DNA of 64,000 nt from Rivularia sp034931125. GTDB taxonomy: Bacteria > Cyanobacteriota > Cyanobacteriia > Cyanobacteriales > Nostocaceae. The stretch lies in the NCBI RefSeq assembly GCF_034931125.1, contig NZ_JAYGHM010000033.1:1-64000 (forward strand). The letters run 5' to 3'. How positions within the stretch are numbered: position 1 is the first letter of the stretch; each line of letters starts with the position of its first letter. Positions 42,659-53,100 of this stretch are shown piece after piece. The notes below the pieces were generated by a model. That model worked only from the letters and a program-made list of their open reading frames with translations, was not told the origin of the DNA and did not search any database. The translations under genes and the position numbers were made by a program.

Positions 42659-44164
42659 TTAATTTTGATTCAGCGCTACTTGTGGAGTTAGAGTTTTTTC
42701 AATTGCGGGAATATGTGCAACCATTGCGGAGGTTGTAGGTTCGCTCCAACGTACTAACCAAGTGGGTTGGATTCCTAAAAATACGATCAAAGCTGCTAAT
42801 ATTAGCGCTGGCATTTTCTCGTTCCACAATACTTTGGGGTAATAAGCTAAGTTATTGTCAAGTTTGCCAAAACAGGTACGATTTAACAGAATTACAAAGT
42901 AAACTGCCGTTAAGCCTGTAGCAACAATGCACAACAATGTTTCAATCGGAAAAACGCTAAAGCTACCTTGAAATGCCAGAAATTCTGCAATAAAACCCGT
43001 CATACCGGGAATACCAGCGCTAGCCATACCGCTTAATACAAGTAAAGCGCTAATCAGCGGTAATCCTCGTACCGGACTCATTAAACCGTTGAGCTTATCT
43101 AACTCACGAGTTCCAACTTTGCTTTCCACAATTCCCACCAAATGGAACAGGATGGCTAAAATTAGACCGTGACTGAACATTTGGGAAACAGCACCCACTA
43201 ACGCTAAACGTGTACTAGCAGCAGCTGCTATAAGTATGTAGCCCATGTGAGCGATGGAACTATATGCTACCATCCGCTTGATGTCTTTTTGAGCGATCGC
43301 CGTTACTGCTCCATAGATGGCACTAATTGCTCCCCAAATTGCTAAGGTCGGTGCAAAGGTACTCCAAGTTTCGGGAAATAAGCTCAATCCAAATCTTAAA
43401 ATGCCATAGGTTCCCAACTTTGCCAGCACTCCACCCAACATAATTGCCACAGGTGTGTTTGCTTCTACATAAGCATCGGGCAACCATGTATGTAAAGGCA
43501 CTAAGGGTATTTTAATTCCAAAGCCTAAGACTATTCCTGCAAGTAAAATTATTTGCAGCGTTGCAGATAAGTTTTGCGTAGAAATCGCATCGTAATTGAA
43601 ACTAGAAGCACCCGTTAGCCAAACTATACCTAAGAAACTAGCTAAAATTAAGATTCCAGAAACAGCGGTATAGATCAGGAATTTGATACCCGCATAACTG
43701 CGTTTTTCTCCACCCCAAATCGAAATTAATAGATAAAAAGGAATTAATTCGAGTTCGTAAAATAGGAAAAATAGCAACAAATTCTGGGCTGCAAATGCAC
43801 CGGCAACACCACCACTGACTAATAAAATCAAAGAATAGAAAAGTCGGGGACGTTGAGTATCTTTGCTGCTGCTGTAAATAGCAATCCAGGTAAGTAGACT
43901 ATTTAACAACAACATTAAAATTGAAATTCCATCAACTCCCAATTGATAGCTTAAACCGAGAGTTTCATTCCAAGGAAGATATTCCTGTAACTGGATGCTG
44001 GGATTGTTAATGTCAAATCTGAATAGTAAAAACAGATTCCAAATAAAAGTGATTATTGCCAGCAATCCAGCACCTAAACGAATTCGCTCCGCAGAAATTT
44101 TTCCGGGCAATAACGCGATGATTGCCGCTCCCCAAATAGGTATCCAAATTAAAGAACTTATCAT
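42659..44164 (-). CDS. ndhD3: NADH dehydrogenase-like subunit NdhD (D3-type, CO2 uptake)
   Basis: A 501-residue proton-pumping antiporter-like subunit (NuoM family) with about 14 membrane helices. Characteristic pieces are YELELIPFYLLISIWGGEKR, the PLVPLHTWLPDAYVEANTPV lysine/His region and KRMVAYSSIAHMGYILIAAA. It follows ndhF by 85 bases and precedes the cup gene by 207 bases, both in the same direction, so this is the CO2-uptake module and not the respiratory ndhD1/D2. Assignment to D3 rather than D4 rests on the CupA-like partner. Confidence 0.85.
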   Translation of the reverse strand: MISSLIWIPIWGAAIIALLPGKISAERIRLGAGLLAIITFIWNLFLLFRFDINNPSIQLQEYLPWNETLGLSYQLGVDGISILMLLLNSLLTWIAIYSSSKDTQRPRLFYSLILLVSGGVAGAFAAQNLLLFFLFYELELIPFYLLISIWGGEKRSYAGIKFLIYTAVSGILILASFLGIVWLTGASSFNYDAISTQNLSATLQIILLAGIVLGFGIKIPLVPLHTWLPDAYVEANTPVAIMLGGVLAKLGTYGILRFGLSLFPETWSTFAPTLAIWGAISAIYGAVTAIAQKDIKRMVAYSSIAHMGYILIAAAASTRLALVGAVSQMFSHGLILAILFHLVGIVESKVGTRELDKLNGLMSPVRGLPLISALLVLSGMASAGIPGMTGFIAEFLAFQGSFSVFPIETLLCIVATGLTAVYFVILLNRTCFGKLDNNLAYYPKVLWNEKMPALILAALIVFLGIQPTWLVRWSEPTTSAMVAHIPAIEKTLTPQVALNQN

Positions 44165-44249
44165 TATTAGTTATTAGTTGTTAGATGTTAATTGTGACTG
44201 GAGATTGGGCATAGAGCATTGATAAATGATAATTCTTCAGTGTTGACTG

Positions 44250-46115
44250 CTAACTGCCCATTGTTAAGTGTAAAAACTGATTTCCCCAAAATTGCCAGGT
44301 AATAATCATTCCCAAGATACCGACTCCTAAAAGTACGGTAAACATATAAAATTGAGTTTGTCCGGAGTTGCTGTACTTTAAATTTTCGCCACCACCAAGG
44401 GAGACTAACCCAACCAAATTAACGATGCCATCAACAACGGAACGGTCAAGCATATCTGTTAATTTTGAGAGTGAATCAATACCTAAAACAATGCTCAATT
44501 TATATAGCTTAGCTGTGTAAAAATCATTAGCAAATAAAGCTTGAAAACCTTTCCAGGGGAAGCGTACAGGTTTAGGAATATTGCCTAAGTAAATTACTCC
44601 GCTGATACTACAACCGAAAATACTCGACCAAATTAATAACAATGCAACATCTTTATTCAAAGTTTCCCAATTTGGTAAAATCGATAAGTTTTGTAATAGC
44701 AAAGGTAGATGCAGTACAAAACCAAACAAAATCATCATTGGTAGAATCATTTGCCAGCTAACTTCCGGAGAACGGACGCTCATGGGTTTACTTTTACCAC
44801 CCCAAACTAAGCCAAATTCCCTGGTTAAACTTACCGCTGTCAAAGCATTGACGATGATAATTACTCCTACTAACCAAGGTTTAGTCGTCCACAGTTGCGA
44901 ACCTAGTTGTAATAATGCCCAAAAGCTACCTAAAGGAGGAAAGCCAATTAAACCCAAAAAGCCTGCTATATAAGCGATTGCCGATATGGGACGACGCGAC
45001 CACAATCCCCCTAACTGGGTGATATCTTGAGTAATACTGTTCCAGACGATTGTCCCCGTACTCATGACTAACAAAGCCGCAGCACAAGCATGGGTAAGTA
45101 CTAATAACAACGCAGTTTCATCATGTTGCGTTCCTACAGCGATGAATACTAAACCCATGTAGGTACTAACCGAATAGGATAAACAGCGCTTGATGTCAAT
45201 TTGCGCGATCGCAATTAACGAACCACCCACCGCACTGATTACACCAATAGCCACCATTACACTACAAGCTATCGGTGATAAGCTTAAAACTGGCTGTAGC
45301 TTAATTAATACCCAAGCACCGCTAGCCACAACTACCGAATTCCGTAAAATGGTACTGGGAACAGGTCCTTCCATCGCTTCATCCAACCACAAATGCAGAG
45401 GAAACTGAGCGCATTTACCCATCGGACCAGCAATTAAGGCTAAACATACCAAAAACATTAATTTCGGATCGACGTTAGCTGTTGCAGCCCATTGTGCTAA
45501 ATCATTGTAATTCCAAGTTCCAGCCAGAGGATATATTGCTAATACCCCCATCAACAGAAATAAATCTCCTACCCTTTTTGTTAAGAAAGCATCTCTAGCA
45601 CCCGTTACTACCAGAGGTTGACTAAACCACAAACCTACTAATAAGTAAGTTCCTAAAGTCAGAACTTCCAGAATTACATAGCTAAAAAATAAGTTATTAC
45701 ACAAAGCCAACGCACACAAACCAGCTTCAAACATTCCCAATAAAGAATAGAAGCGTCCCCAACCCCAATCCATCTCCATGTAACCAATAGAATAAATCTG
45801 AGCTAACAAATTTAAACCACTAATTACAGTCATTGCGGCAACGCTAATCCCAGATATTTCTAACTCGATGGATAGCTTCAGACCAGCAGTTTCTAACCAA
45901 GGTATAAATACTTGATATGCTGGTTGATTCCAAATCGCGGATAATGCGATCGCGCTATGAAGAAAAGCCAAAAATGTCATGATTAGATTGACATAGCCAG
46001 CAGGTCTTGGTCCAGTTTTCCTAATTATTCCTGGAGACCAAGGGACAGCTAAAAGCCCACCAACCAAGGCATATATAGGCACCAACCAAACTGTTCCTAG
46101 CAGATATTGCGCCAT
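44250..46115 (-). CDS. ndhF3: NADH dehydrogenase-like subunit NdhF (F3-type, CO2 uptake)
   Basis: The ATG at 46113-46115 gives 621 residues; a TTG at 46118 is the alternative. It is a NuoL-type antiporter subunit with many membrane helices, GARDAFLTKRVGDLFLLMGV, QFPLHLWLDEAMEGPVPSTI and DIKRCLSYSVSTYMGLVFIA. The C-terminal amphipathic and anchor helices near FYTAKLYKLSIVLGIDSLSK are normal for NdhF. It heads the ndhF-ndhD-cup operon. The exact paralogue number is inferred from the partner genes. Confidence 0.85.
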   Translation of the reverse strand: MAQYLLGTVWLVPIYALVGGLLAVPWSPGIIRKTGPRPAGYVNLIMTFLAFLHSAIALSAIWNQPAYQVFIPWLETAGLKLSIELEISGISVAAMTVISGLNLLAQIYSIGYMEMDWGWGRFYSLLGMFEAGLCALALCNNLFFSYVILEVLTLGTYLLVGLWFSQPLVVTGARDAFLTKRVGDLFLLMGVLAIYPLAGTWNYNDLAQWAATANVDPKLMFLVCLALIAGPMGKCAQFPLHLWLDEAMEGPVPSTILRNSVVVASGAWVLIKLQPVLSLSPIACSVMVAIGVISAVGGSLIAIAQIDIKRCLSYSVSTYMGLVFIAVGTQHDETALLLVLTHACAAALLVMSTGTIVWNSITQDITQLGGLWSRRPISAIAYIAGFLGLIGFPPLGSFWALLQLGSQLWTTKPWLVGVIIIVNALTAVSLTREFGLVWGGKSKPMSVRSPEVSWQMILPMMILFGFVLHLPLLLQNLSILPNWETLNKDVALLLIWSSIFGCSISGVIYLGNIPKPVRFPWKGFQALFANDFYTAKLYKLSIVLGIDSLSKLTDMLDRSVVDGIVNLVGLVSLGGGENLKYSNSGQTQFYMFTVLLGVGILGMIITWQFWGNQFLHLTMGS

Positions 46116-46353
46116 CAATTCACCTCTAAATAAAGCAGCATAAAATACGGCTATAGAGTTACAACCGATTATTGAAAGTAATACTTATAATTTTCCATAA
46201 GATTAAACTAATTAATCTCAATTACATATAGATTACCTTTATATCCAGCAAAAAGGAATGGGTTTGCTAGATAATTAAGCGATATTAAGTGTAATTAATT
46301 CTTATATATTAGTTTCCGATTATATGTATAGAGTTTCATCTATGTTTAATAAA

Positions 46354-47031
46354 TTACTTTATAATACGAATAAACATATCTGTAGCGTCGGAAAAGATTT
46401 TCTCTTCCATAATAGTGAATGTAATATTTTCAAATTTATCTAAGATCGATTCGAGAACCTGTTTAGAAAAGGTTGTAGAGTGACCGACCTGTATATAATT
46501 GATATAGTTTTCCGCAGAAATATCAACTTCGCTAATCAAGTTGAATAAGACTTGTCTGGAACTACATCTCAGCATTTTATCAATAAAATATTCCACATAT
46601 TCTGTATAATTTCGGACGCGGGAAACCAGAACACCTAAAGCTACAACAATATCAAAAGGTTCATCGAGGAAAAATTTATTCGAGGCAAAATTCTGTAGTT
46701 GAAACTGATAATGCGGATAATGATTCCGTGCGAAATCAATAAAGGGAGCAACAATATCAAGTCCTAAATATTTATCAATTTGTGCTTCGGGATAATGATG
46801 ATTAAGAAAAGTTAATAATTCTCCTTTACCGCATCCAATATCTAAAATAGAGGAATTATCGTTAAGAGTAATACCTTGAAAAAGCTTAGAGTGAAATAAA
46901 AAATCTTTTTTATTACTTCTCTCACCAAGACTTTTCGCCGAATCCATTCCATCTGCCGCTATTTTATCTTCATAGCGAGAACTTATGATTAGACCGTCTT
47001 CTTGCCAAGCTTTAATAAAATTAGATTGCAT
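46354..47031 (-). CDS. class I SAM-dependent methyltransferase
   Basis: A 225-residue methyltransferase. Motif I is SSILDIGCGKGELLTFLNHH (about residues 60-79), followed by LGLDIVAPFIDFARNHYPHY and the DEPFDIVVALGVL block. There is no clear substrate signature. It is on the minus strand upstream of the NDH-1 cluster with a 235-base gap, so it is not clearly part of that operon. Confidence 0.82.
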   Translation of the reverse strand: MQSNFIKAWQEDGLIISSRYEDKIAADGMDSAKSLGERSNKKDFLFHSKLFQGITLNDNSSILDIGCGKGELLTFLNHHYPEAQIDKYLGLDIVAPFIDFARNHYPHYQFQLQNFASNKFFLDEPFDIVVALGVLVSRVRNYTEYVEYFIDKMLRCSSRQVLFNLISEVDISAENYINYIQVGHSTTFSKQVLESILDKFENITFTIMEEKIFSDATDMFIRIIK

Positions 47032-47202
47032 TTAATTTTACACGGTTATTTTAGTAACATTTAGGTTTGTCAGATAGTCAAATATTCTTAATTATTTATT
47101 CGTCTGCTATCTTTTTAACATTCCTACCCAGTTTATAATGGAGTTTGCATAATCGCCTTCTTTACTATTAGGACTTAGCAAAAAGGCATATTCTGCTCGT
47201 AG

Positions 47203-47261
47203 GGTGCTGTGACACTATGTTTGATTTTTAACGCAATAATAAGGTTTTAGTGTCACGCACC
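47203..47261 (+). promoter_or_regulatory. inverted repeat upstream of the ureohydrolase gene
   Basis: GGTGCTGTGACACT (47203-47216) and AGTGTCACGCACC (47249-47261) form a nearly perfect stem with a 32-base loop, 70 bases before the likely start at 47331. It could be a regulatory hairpin or a protein-binding dyad. I do not recognise a known riboswitch (the guanidine-I signature was not seen). Confidence 0.4.
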
Positions 47262-47330
47262 AACCGGGGTTTTGTGACAATTGCGGCCATTTCTGACTAT
47301 TTATATTCCTATTTATAATTACCATTGACC

Positions 47331-48368
47331 ATGAACAACCCAATCTCCAACTACAACCCCAGCGATGTCGGACAAATCAACGGTAACATCTTCGGTTTAC
47401 CCTTCGATTACGATTCGGCAAATTTAATTATCATCCCCGTACCTTGGGAAGTAACGGTTTCCTATGGTGCGGGTACAGCTAACGCACCACAAAGAATTCT
47501 TGATGCTTCACCACAGTTAGATTTATTTGATTTTGATAATCCCGAAGGTTGGAAGCAGGGACTTTTTATGATGGAAATTCCCCAGGATATGTTAGATAAA
47601 AATAAATATTACCGACAGCAAGCAGCAACAATTATTCAACGGTTGGAACAAGGTAAACCTTTAACAGATGCACCAAATTTAACATCTTTACTCACGGAAA
47701 TTAACCAAGTTTGCGAGAATGTGAATCAGTGGTTATTTGATAAATCTCAGCAAGCAATTAACGACGGTAAGCACGTTGCAGTTATTGGTGGCGACCATAG
47801 TTCACCTTTGGGCTATATGCAAGCCTTAGTAGAAAAATACTCCAGCTATGGTATTTTACACATCGATGCTCACGCTGATTTACGTAATGCTTATGAAGGA
47901 TTTGAGTATTCTCATGCTTCAATTATGTACAACGCGATGAAACTACCGCAGATATCTAAATTAGTTCAAGTCGGTTTGCGAGATATTTGTCATGATGAAG
48001 TAGAAATGATTAATCAATCTAATAATAGAATTATTGCTTATTACGATTCAATCACTAAGCAAAAGCTTTATTCTGGAGTTACTTGGATAGATCTATGTAA
48101 GGAAATTGTTAGTCATTTACCCGAATATGTTTATGTTAGCTTTGATGCTGATGGTTTAGACCCCAAACTATGTTCAAATACCGGAACTCCGGTTCCTGGA
48201 GGTTTGGAATTAGAGCAAGCTTATTGTTTGATTCGAGAAGTAGTAAACAGCGGCAGAAAAATTATTGGTTTTGATGTTTGTGAAGTTGGTGATGCAGAAT
48301 GGGATGGAAATGTTGGTGCGAGAGTGGTTTTGAAATTGGCGAATTTGATGGGTTTATCTAATAGTTAG
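47331..48368 (+). CDS. arginase/agmatinase (ureohydrolase) family protein
   Basis: The ATG at 47331 gives 345 residues; a TTG at 47325 is an alternative. The Mn-binding motifs of the family are HVAVIGGDHSSPLGYMQAL, GILHIDAHADLRNAYEGFEY and YVYVSFDADGLDPKLC, all present with the full Asp/His ligand set. Possible substrates are agmatine, arginine, guanidine or guanidinobutyrate; the family in cyanobacteria includes a nickel guanidine hydrolase, so substrate cannot be assigned by motif alone. It stands alone. Confidence 0.85.
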   Translation: MNNPISNYNPSDVGQINGNIFGLPFDYDSANLIIIPVPWEVTVSYGAGTANAPQRILDASPQLDLFDFDNPEGWKQGLFMMEIPQDMLDKNKYYRQQAATIIQRLEQGKPLTDAPNLTSLLTEINQVCENVNQWLFDKSQQAINDGKHVAVIGGDHSSPLGYMQALVEKYSSYGILHIDAHADLRNAYEGFEYSHASIMYNAMKLPQISKLVQVGLRDICHDEVEMINQSNNRIIAYYDSITKQKLYSGVTWIDLCKEIVSHLPEYVYVSFDADGLDPKLCSNTGTPVPGGLELEQAYCLIREVVNSGRKIIGFDVCEVGDAEWDGNVGARVVLKLANLMGLSNS

Positions 48369-48529
48369 TTGTAAAAGTTAAATTATATCAAATTCTGTGA
48401 GCATCGCTTTTGAATATTTTTTTAACGCAGAGTCACGAATGAGGTAAGCGCAAAGGAACGCAAAGTTTTTAGAGCTATATGTAGAATAGTTTTGTCAACG
48501 CTATCTAAAGCTTTGGGAGTTAACATATT

Positions 48530-49126
48530 ATGGCACAAGCACAAGAGAAAAAACTTTACACGCCGTCAGAATACCTCGAATTCGAGGTAAACTCTGAAGA
48601 GCGCCATGAATACATTAATGGTGAGGTTATTTGCGTGACTGGTGGAACTCCAAATCATAATCAAATTACAGGGAATTTCTACGCTTCGCTTAATTTTGGA
48701 TTAAAGCGTCAACCTTATCGTGTTTTTGTTGCAGACCAAAGGATTTGGATTCCTCAAAGACGTATTTATACTTATCCCGATGTCATGGTTGTTCAGGGTG
48801 ATTTGCAACTGCAACAGGGAAGAAAAGATACAATTCTTAACCCATTAATGATTGTTGAGGTGTTATCAAAATCTACTAGAAGTTACGATAAAGATGAAAA
48901 ATTTTCAGTTTATCGCACGATTCCAACTTTTCAAGAATATATTTTAATTGACCAGTATACAATGCAGGTTGAGCAATATTTTAAGACTGGTAAAAATAGC
49001 TGGACTTTTTCTGAATATTATGATGCAAATGAAACTGTTTCTTTAAACTCAATTAATTTTGAAATTAGCCTTGAAGATATTTATGATAAAGTTGAATTTG
49101 AAAATATAGAAGTAAAAGATAGTTAA
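48530..49126 (+). CDS. Uma2 family endonuclease-fold protein (DUF820)
   Basis: A 198-residue Uma2 protein. The nuclease-fold core is YPDVMVVQGDLQ and NPLMIVEVLSKSTRSYD (Asp and Glu in the PD-(D/E)XK positions), then a Lys-containing YDKDEKFSVYRTIPTFQEYI. The N-terminal YLEFEVNSEERHEYINGEVI is typical of the larger cyanobacterial branch. It stands alone and overlaps the convergent peptidase gene by four bases. Its biological role is unknown. Confidence 0.85.
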   Translation: MAQAQEKKLYTPSEYLEFEVNSEERHEYINGEVICVTGGTPNHNQITGNFYASLNFGLKRQPYRVFVADQRIWIPQRRIYTYPDVMVVQGDLQLQQGRKDTILNPLMIVEVLSKSTRSYDKDEKFSVYRTIPTFQEYILIDQYTMQVEQYFKTGKNSWTFSEYYDANETVSLNSINFEISLEDIYDKVEFENIEVKDS

Positions 49127-49959
49127 TTATGTTTAATATCCCACTGCACTGGGTCTAGTTTATAATAATTTTGCAATAATTGATAAAGTTCCGGATGCTT
49201 TTTTTGTAACTGCTGCGGCTTTTCAAAAAACGTTTCGGTTGCTACGGAGAAGAATTCAGCAGGATTAGTTGCACCATAACTATACATTACAGTTTTTCTT
49301 TGTTGTTCTACATTGTTACACAATTGATTGTATTCTTGTGTCATTACTTTTGACCAATTAGAATATTCAGATTGTTTTTGTAAAATCGGAACACCCTCAG
49401 CTTTTCCGTCCTCTTGATCCAACTGATGGGCAAATTCATGCAATACAACATTCTGTCCATCTTGCCAATTTTGAGTATCTCGTTTTACCTGTTGCCAAGA
49501 TAATACTAATTGGTCTCTACTCCAAGATTCACCTAGTCTAATAACTCGTTTTTCTTCAACTATATAATTACCGCTGACCGTGGTTTCGTTAGCAAAATAA
49601 GCTGTAGGATAAATTAAAATAGAACGCAATTTGGGAAAATATTTTCCGCGTTCGTTGAGTAGAAGTAAGCAAGCGATAGCGGCAATAATAACCTTGATTT
49701 CTTCTGTTATTTGTAAACCGTTGCAACCAATAAATTGTTTTTCAGCTAGGAATACTTGAATATGTCCTTGTAGTCGTCTTCTTTCGGGGGGGGAAAGATG
49801 AGGATAAAGAGGAAGATTATTTTCAATGATAGAATTCCAGAGTGGCGAAAATGGACGGCGTTTTATATGATTTCTTTGTTGTTTAATTAAAACGGGGCTG
49901 AATAAAATTGTGATGACAATTAGTCCAGTGATCACTAAAAAAATAATTGCTGGAAGCAT
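49123..49959 (-). CDS. MtfA-like zinc metallopeptidase (M90 family)
   Basis: A 278-residue protein of the MtfA/DUF980 family. The zinc site is NVVLHEFAHQLD (HExxH, about residues 180-190), with a third ligand likely in NPAEFFSVATETFF. It has an N-terminal membrane anchor (about residues 2-22) that is longer than in E. coli MtfA, so it is probably on the cytoplasmic side of a membrane or exported. In E. coli MtfA is linked to Mlc regulation; this role is not assumed here. It is convergent with and overlaps the Uma2 gene. Confidence 0.85.
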   Translation of the reverse strand: MLPAIIFLVITGLIVITILFSPVLIKQQRNHIKRRPFSPLWNSIIENNLPLYPHLSPPERRRLQGHIQVFLAEKQFIGCNGLQITEEIKVIIAAIACLLLLNERGKYFPKLRSILIYPTAYFANETTVSGNYIVEEKRVIRLGESWSRDQLVLSWQQVKRDTQNWQDGQNVVLHEFAHQLDQEDGKAEGVPILQKQSEYSNWSKVMTQEYNQLCNNVEQQRKTVMYSYGATNPAEFFSVATETFFEKPQQLQKKHPELYQLLQNYYKLDPVQWDIKHN

Positions 49960-50118
49960 TGATGAAATAATATGAATTAAGATGAGCTATGGTAGATATC
50001 TATACGGTAGCTCACCGTGATAAAAGATGAGATAATTTAGTGCGTGAAGAGAAGCAAAACCTCCACAAGGATAGGTAATAAAGCCCGATCATAAAGCCTA
50101 TTTGTATTGGTTAAGCTT

Positions 50119-53100
50119 TTAATTCAAAGGATTATAGTCTGAGAGAAGATTATCTAAAAGTTTACGTTCGTAACTAGTCAAATCTTTGATATCTGTTCCT
50201 AATTTTTGTAATTTTTGGTAAATCAGATCGTGTTCAAATGTTTCGATGCTTTGTCTAATTTCTTCATATATTTCTTCAAGGCTAAATTCATTTACCAAAG
50301 CTTGGCTAATTTCTTCTCTATCTTTACCAATTAACCCACCGTTGAACTGATAATCTTCTTGAGTATTTTGAGATACTAACCCAAGTGCGATCGCCAAAAA
50401 TAAGTTTTGATACGCTAGCTTCAATTGTTTATTTGAGCCTATTTCATCTGGAATTAAATCGGGAATCTCATCTGGCTCGTTTTGCGTGCGTTCGTAGCAG
50501 TCGCGGTAAAATTCAATTTGACCGAGAAAGTAAGCTGGAAAGCCCAAGGAACGGGTTAATATGCACAATCTATCTTTATCCTCAGCAACTACAGGGGTTA
50601 AACTGCGGCTGAAGCGACTGTATGTTTCAAACATTTCTTCTTTGTCTTCAGCACACACCCACAGAGTAGTCTCTTTTTGAGAAGTTGGGTTTAAGTTAGC
50701 ATCAATATCTTGAATTCGTAGCAATAGGTTAGAGCTATCATAAAGCTGATTCAAGCGGATATTTGCAGTGTTTTCCGCAATTAAATCAGTTTGCTTTAAT
50801 ACTTGAGCAACAGACAAGTTACTTAATTGCTCAAACTGCTGACGAGCAAAAGGAATAAGTTTATTTTGAAATTCTTCGGCTGAAATTTTCCACGATTTAG
50901 AGCGACTTACTATGAGAGTAGTAAATTTATCGGTAGGGAATTTTGCCAAGAAATTTTGATAGTAAATATCAACATCTGTATCGGTTAAAACTGCAAGGCG
51001 ATTTTCAGAAAACTTCGTTGTAGATTGTTCGCGCTCTTGGACTAATTTATGATATATTCCTGAAATTTCAGCAAGAGATTGACGTAAATTAACTGCTTTT
51101 TGTTTAACCGTTTTTATTAAATGGTTCAACGCTTCAACGCGAAGTTTTTGGACGTAGAGGTCATATTCTAATTTTAATTGTTCGTTATAGCTGCGACGTA
51201 ATTCGACAGCGTTTGCTTTTAAACTACTTTCTAATTGTTTAATTTGTTTCTGAACCTTGATCAGACGATGGCGAATTTTACTATTGTATTTAAGCAAAAC
51301 TATGCCTAAGTAAATCAAAACGTTCACCGCAGTTCCTAATAAGTAAGGAGCTAGATTACTCCAAAAGTTTCGTAATAATAGCCATAATATTGATTGATTA
51401 AAAATCCCGATAACAATCAATATACTAATTATGCCTACAGCAACAATCCCAGGAAAAATAATTAGATACTGCTTGCGAAATAGGTTTTCTTCTTCTATTA
51501 TTTCATTCCTTTTATCTGTAGCTGTTTCAAGGTGATTCTCAGCACTATTAAGGTGCTTTATATTAGCATCAATCGCTTTTTGTGCTTCTTCGCGAGCCTG
51601 AGTAATTGCCACAAAACGGATTTGGCGAGTTTGTTCAATTTCCGAGTTCAAAGCTTGATGATATTCATCTATAACAGTTTTTAATTGTTCCTGAATTGTT
51701 TTAATTTCTTGCCGTAGTTCTTCTGATTCTCCTTGAGCTAAATTATCTTGGATTTGCTGACGCTGTAATCTTAAGTAATAAACTTGATTGAGTAGCTTTT
51801 GAGTAGTTTCCCGATTGATTTTTATTTCTAATTGTGAGTCAATAAATGCTTCTGCGGCATGCAGTTCGGTAATCAAATTTTGAGGTTGCTCGTTGATAGA
51901 CTCTGCTTGCAGTTCTATATATAAATAAGTTAATAGATTTAATAACGTAACTGCTTCATGTAAACCTGTAGGTGTTGCATCGGCATAATAATTAATTCTG
52001 CGATCTAAATAGGTATTTAGGGCTAACTGTACCTGTTGACAAGAATTTTCTAAAGTCCGTTTGTAGGAAAGTAATTCTTTCTTTTCAAACTGTTTATAAG
52101 CACGCTGCAACTCCATCCCATATTCCCGTGCCATTCCAGCCTGTAGATTAATGCGCGGGTTGAAATCTTGCCAAACTGGTTTACCGTTGTCTCTTTCTAA
52201 TTCGAGAAAAGCGTTGCTAAAATCTTCGTTGAGGATGAATTCTTTAGTATCTAAGAGCCATTTACGATTTACCTCTAAAGTAGATTTTGCTTGCGGTAAA
52301 AATTGGCGATCAAGAATATCGGCAGCTAAGGAAGCACTTAAACGGTTGATAATAATTTCGCTGGGAAAAAATAATTCTCCGTAGCCAAAAGCACTGTAAG
52401 CAGGAAGTTTTCCTCGGACTTTTTGCGTACCAATTAATAAACCGTTTGTCTCGGCTTCTAATGTGAGAAAACCGGCAAAAGCATCAGCATAGCTGGTTAA
52501 ATTATCTTTTAATCCGCCAATTCGTTCATCGCATAGCCAGCAGTTATGAAAAGGTGGGAGGTTTGGAGTTACTGTTTTTGCTACTCCACTACTCATCTTA
52601 TAATCCAACTCCCGGAGCAAGGTATAAGCTTCACTATAATCAGCAGTTGTAACTTGAGAAAATAACCCCGGTAGTAGTAATAAACCTTCCAAACTATAAG
52701 GAACATCTGTAAAATATTTATTAAATAACCAGCGAATCAAACGCACTAGTTCAAAAACTATCCCCCTAACTTCAGGGTTGCCGATTGATAGCATCAGATA
52801 AATTCGATGGGTACTGCTAATTTCTACTCCTTGACGTTTCAAAGCAATTGCTGATTCGGATTGAGTAGCAGTTTTGATTAGATCGATCAGTTCGGTTTGT
52901 AGGGTGTTAATAGTTTGATTAAATTGAGCGTTGATTTGGGAAACAAATTTCTGTTTACCATCACTTTCTAACTCAAAACTCCAGTCTGCGAACTTATCTA
53001 ACTCCGAATTAAAGCTAAAAGCTTGATTTTCTCCCACCAAAGTATAAATCTGAATCAAACGACTTTGAACAGTATTTAATTCTTGAAGTTGAGTTTTAAT

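Noticed and set aside
47195..47330. Guanidine riboswitch before the ureohydrolase gene
   Set aside because: A hairpin is present but none of the conserved guanidine-I, -II or -III sequence elements could be found by eye.
52151..52384. Frames antisense to the tubulin-like operon
   Set aside because: They are in the reverse frames of long conserved genes and have no family resemblance.
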